A stretch of 15,270 nucleotides of DNA from Bacilli bacterium (lineage in GTDB: Bacteria; Bacillota_I; Bacilli_A; RF39; UBA660). Each line of letters starts with the position of its first letter. Position 1 is the first letter of the stretch. The stretch spans positions 1 through 15,270 of the forward strand of contig CAAHEL010000014.1 of NCBI GenBank assembly GCA_900772445.1, written 5' to 3'. The notes beneath the pieces were generated by a model. It was not told the DNA's origin. It made no database searches and worked only from the letters and a program-made list of their open reading frames with translations. Both the position numbers and the translations under genes were made by a program. This document shows, piece after piece, positions 13,502-15,270 of this stretch.

Positions 13502-14935
13502 TTAATATTGTATTCCCCAAACAACCATTTCTTTGGCGTCTTCTCCACAACATATACATTTATCAGTTATATTTTCCTTATCAAAAGGAATGCATCTAGA
13601 TTTAGTCCCCTTAATTTCTTTTATTTTTTCTTCACAAGATGTTTTACCACACCACATTGCTTTTACAAAACCTGGGTGATTATTCATGATATCAGATAAT
13701 TCTTCCATACTTTTCGCAGTATAAGTCATTTCATCTCTTCTTGCTTTTGCTCTATTATATAAATTATCTTGAATATTATTTAATAACATTTCTATTTCTT
13801 TAACCATATCAGTATCTTTTGATATTTCTATCTTTTCTCTAGTATCCCTTCTAACTAAAGTAATAATTCCTTTTTCCAAATCTCTTGGACCAATATCAAT
13901 TCTAACTGGAATACCATTTACTTCCGCTTCAGCAAACTTAAATCCAGCACTCTTATTAGAGTTATCAATATAACAACTTATATTATCACTAGTTAATTTT
14001 TCTTTAATAGATTCTGATACAGATAATACTTCTTCCGTATCCTTAACAGGAACAATAACAACTTGTCTTGGAGCAATTTTTGGAGGAAGCACTAATCCAT
14101 AATCATCTGAATGAACCATAATTAATGACCCTATCATTCTAGTCGAAGAACCCCAAGATGTTTGATAAGCATATTCAAACTTGTTATCTTTTGTAGTAAA
14201 TTTAATATCATAAGCACGTGAAAACTTTTGACCGAAATAATGACTTGTCGCAGACTGTAAACAAACACCATTATACATTAATGCTTCTACTGTATAAGTA
14301 TATTCAGCACCAGCAAATTTTTCCTTTTCAGTTTTTTTACCAATTATCGAAGGAATTGCTAAATAATTATGAAAGAAATCATTATAAACATTTAACATTC
14401 TTAATGTTTCTTCTTCAGCTTCTTTACTTGTTTCGTGAACTGTATGACCTTCTTGCCACAAAAACTCTCTACTTCTTAAAAATGGTCTAGTTTCTTTTTC
14501 CCATCTCATAACACTACACCATTGATTATATTTTAATGGTAAATCACGATATGATGAAACTATTTGTGAATAATAATCAGAGAATAGGGTTTCTGATGTA
14601 GGTCTAATACATAATCTTTCTTCTAGAGTCTTATTTCCACCAATAGTAACCCAAGCAACTTCTGGAGCAAAGCCATTTATTAAGTCACTTTCTTTATTCA
14701 TTAAATTTTCTGGTATTAATAAAGGCATATAAACGTTTTTATGACCTGTTTCTTTAAACTTACTATCAAGTACACTTTGCATCTTTTCCCATATAGCATA
14801 ACCATTAGGTTCAATTACCAAGCAACCTTTTACTTTAGAGTAATTAGCAAGTTTTGCAGCCATTACTACATCAGTATACCATTTAGCAAAATCGACATCT
14901 CTACTAGTTATACTTTTATTCTTACTTTCATTCAT
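13502..14935 (-). CDS. proS: Prolyl-tRNA synthetase, archaeal/Thermus type
   Basis: This class II enzyme charges tRNA-Pro with proline. The 477-residue sequence has motif 1 (YMPLLIPENLM, 69-79), motif 2 (MRWEKETRPFLRSREFLWQE, 143-162) and motif 3 (GSSTRMIGSLIMVHSDDYG, 262-280). An anticodon-binding domain follows (about 290-385), then a C-terminal zinc domain with C429, C434, C460 and C463. It ends in WGIQY. Length, zinc domain and terminal Tyr match the archaeal/Thermus-type enzyme, also found in some clostridia and mycoplasmas. The longer bacterial type with an inserted editing domain is absent, so no cis-editing of Ala-tRNA-Pro is expected. The ribosome site GAGGTGA supports the start. The gene diverges from the tRNA pair that includes its own substrate tRNA-Pro. 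Confidence 0.95.
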   Translation of the reverse strand: MNESKNKSITSRDVDFAKWYTDVVMAAKLANYSKVKGCLVIEPNGYAIWEKMQSVLDSKFKETGHKNVYMPLLIPENLMNKESDLINGFAPEVAWVTIGGNKTLEERLCIRPTSETLFSDYYSQIVSSYRDLPLKYNQWCSVMRWEKETRPFLRSREFLWQEGHTVHETSKEAEEETLRMLNVYNDFFHNYLAIPSIIGKKTEKEKFAGAEYTYTVEALMYNGVCLQSATSHYFGQKFSRAYDIKFTTKDNKFEYAYQTSWGSSTRMIGSLIMVHSDDYGLVLPPKIAPRQVVIVPVKDTEEVLSVSESIKEKLTSDNISCYIDNSNKSAGFKFAEAEVNGIPVRIDIGPRDLEKGIITLVRRDTREKIEISKDTDMVKEIEMLLNNIQDNLYNRAKARRDEMTYTAKSMEELSDIMNNHPGFVKAMWCGKTSCEEKIKEIKGTKSRCIPFDKENITDKCICCGEDAKEMVVWGIQY

Positions 14936-14961
14936 ATTTTCACCTCAAATAACTAACTATG

Positions 14962-14970
14962 ATTATAACA
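14962..14970 (-). promoter_or_regulatory. Extended -10 promoter of proS
   Basis: TGTTATAAT on the minus strand is a perfect extended -10, identical to the one before era. No good -35 is visible in this AT-rich stretch. Confidence 0.5.
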
Positions 14971-15070
14971 TATTTTTAATTATTTAAACATAATATTTAC
15001 TAAAAAATATAATTTTTCTTAATAAAAATAATAATTTTTAAAAAAATATCTATAAAATACATAAAACTTA

Positions 15071-15099
15071 TTGACATTTATCTATTTTGTTGCTATAAT
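15071..15099 (+). promoter_or_regulatory. Consensus sigma-A promoter of the tRNA operon
   Basis: TTGACA (15071-15076) and TATAAT (15094-15099) are both perfect and separated by exactly 17 nt. The start near 15106 leaves about 6 nt before the first tRNA. Confidence 0.9.
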
Positions 15100-15112
15100 T
15101 ACAAATGTCCGT

Positions 15113-15189
15113 GGGGAATTAGCTCAGTTGGCTAGAGCACTTGCCTTGCACGCAAGGGGTCAAGGGTTCGAATCCCTTATTCTCCACCA
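15113..15189 (+). tRNA. tRNA-Ala(TGC)
   Basis: The cloverleaf is complete. The acceptor arms GGGGAAT and ATTCTCC pair with one G-U, the D stem is GCTC/GAGC, and the anticodon stem CTTGC/GCAAG holds loop CTTGCAC with anticodon TGC. The T arm is AAGGG-TTCGAAT-CCCTT. The CCA end is encoded (15187-15189). Confidence 0.97.
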
Positions 15190-15196
15190 TTTTTTT

Positions 15197-15270
15197 CGGG
15201 AAGTGGCTCAACTTGGCAGAGCATTTGGTTTGGGACCAAGGGGTTGCAGGTTCAAATCCTGTCTTCCCGA
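15197..15270 (+). tRNA. tRNA-Pro(TGG)
   Basis: The acceptor arms CGGGAAG and CTTCCCG pair perfectly. The D stem is GCTC/GAGC, the anticodon stem TTTGG/CCAAG holds loop TTTGGGA with anticodon TGG, and the T arm is GCAGG-TTCAAAT-CCTGT. The last base of the window is the discriminator A, so whether CCA is encoded cannot be seen. It lies 7 nt after tRNA-Ala, probably on the same transcript. Confidence 0.95.

Noticed and set aside
1..15270. CRISPR array, prophage or toxin-antitoxin module
   Set aside because: No spaced short repeats, phage structural genes or recognisable toxin-antitoxin pairs were seen; the only repeats are inside the dockerin and the yuiD downstream hairpins.

Overview
The window comes from a very AT-rich, low-GC Gram-positive (Bacillota) chromosome, and the lineage forms or once formed spores. 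Evidence for this is a close GerE homologue and a SpoIIIAH-like protein at the left, the Bacillota gene order era-yqzL-recO, the secG-rnr pairing, and strong AGGAGG-type ribosome binding sites. Trp is encoded by TGG where I checked, so the standard bacterial code fits. None of the 14 visible stop codons is TGA (10 TAA, 4 TAG). Species cannot be fixed from the sequence; an uncultured gut or anaerobic Bacillota is my guess.

Layout, left to right. Positions 1-84 hold the first 28 codons of an IS200/IS605-type TnpB, with its own promoter, running off the left edge. Positions 85-426 are a gene-free stretch with several hairpins. Every protein gene is on the minus strand. Positions 427-1960 carry gerE (with a sigma-K-like promoter), a stand-alone spoIIIAH-like gene, and an unrecognised membrane-anchored Cys-rich protein. 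Positions 2069-5370 are a two-gene surface operon: a secreted GH73-type glucosaminidase with SH3-like, cadherin-like and dockerin modules, then a membrane-anchored Ig-like/cadherin-like protein. Positions 5573-7739 hold era, a 29-codon yqzL, recO and yuiD, packed as one operon. Positions 7787-13438 hold secG, rnr, a second strongly diverged rnr-like gene, and a CapA-like gene that overlaps the second rnr by 47 nt. Positions 13502-14935 encode an archaeal/Thermus-type prolyl-tRNA synthetase. Divergently, from a consensus sigma-A promoter, two tRNA genes run rightwards: Ala(TGC) and Pro(TGG), the latter ending at the last base of the window.

The core genes serve translation, RNA turnover, secretion and DNA repair. 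The accessory-looking parts are the surface operon with its dockerin, the tandem RNase R paralogue, the orphan SpoIIIAH, and the IS fragment. Most unusual are the tandem rnr pair, in which the second copy keeps the catalytic acidic cluster but has lost several near-invariant family motifs, and the dockerin glucosaminidase paired with a membrane-bound partner.
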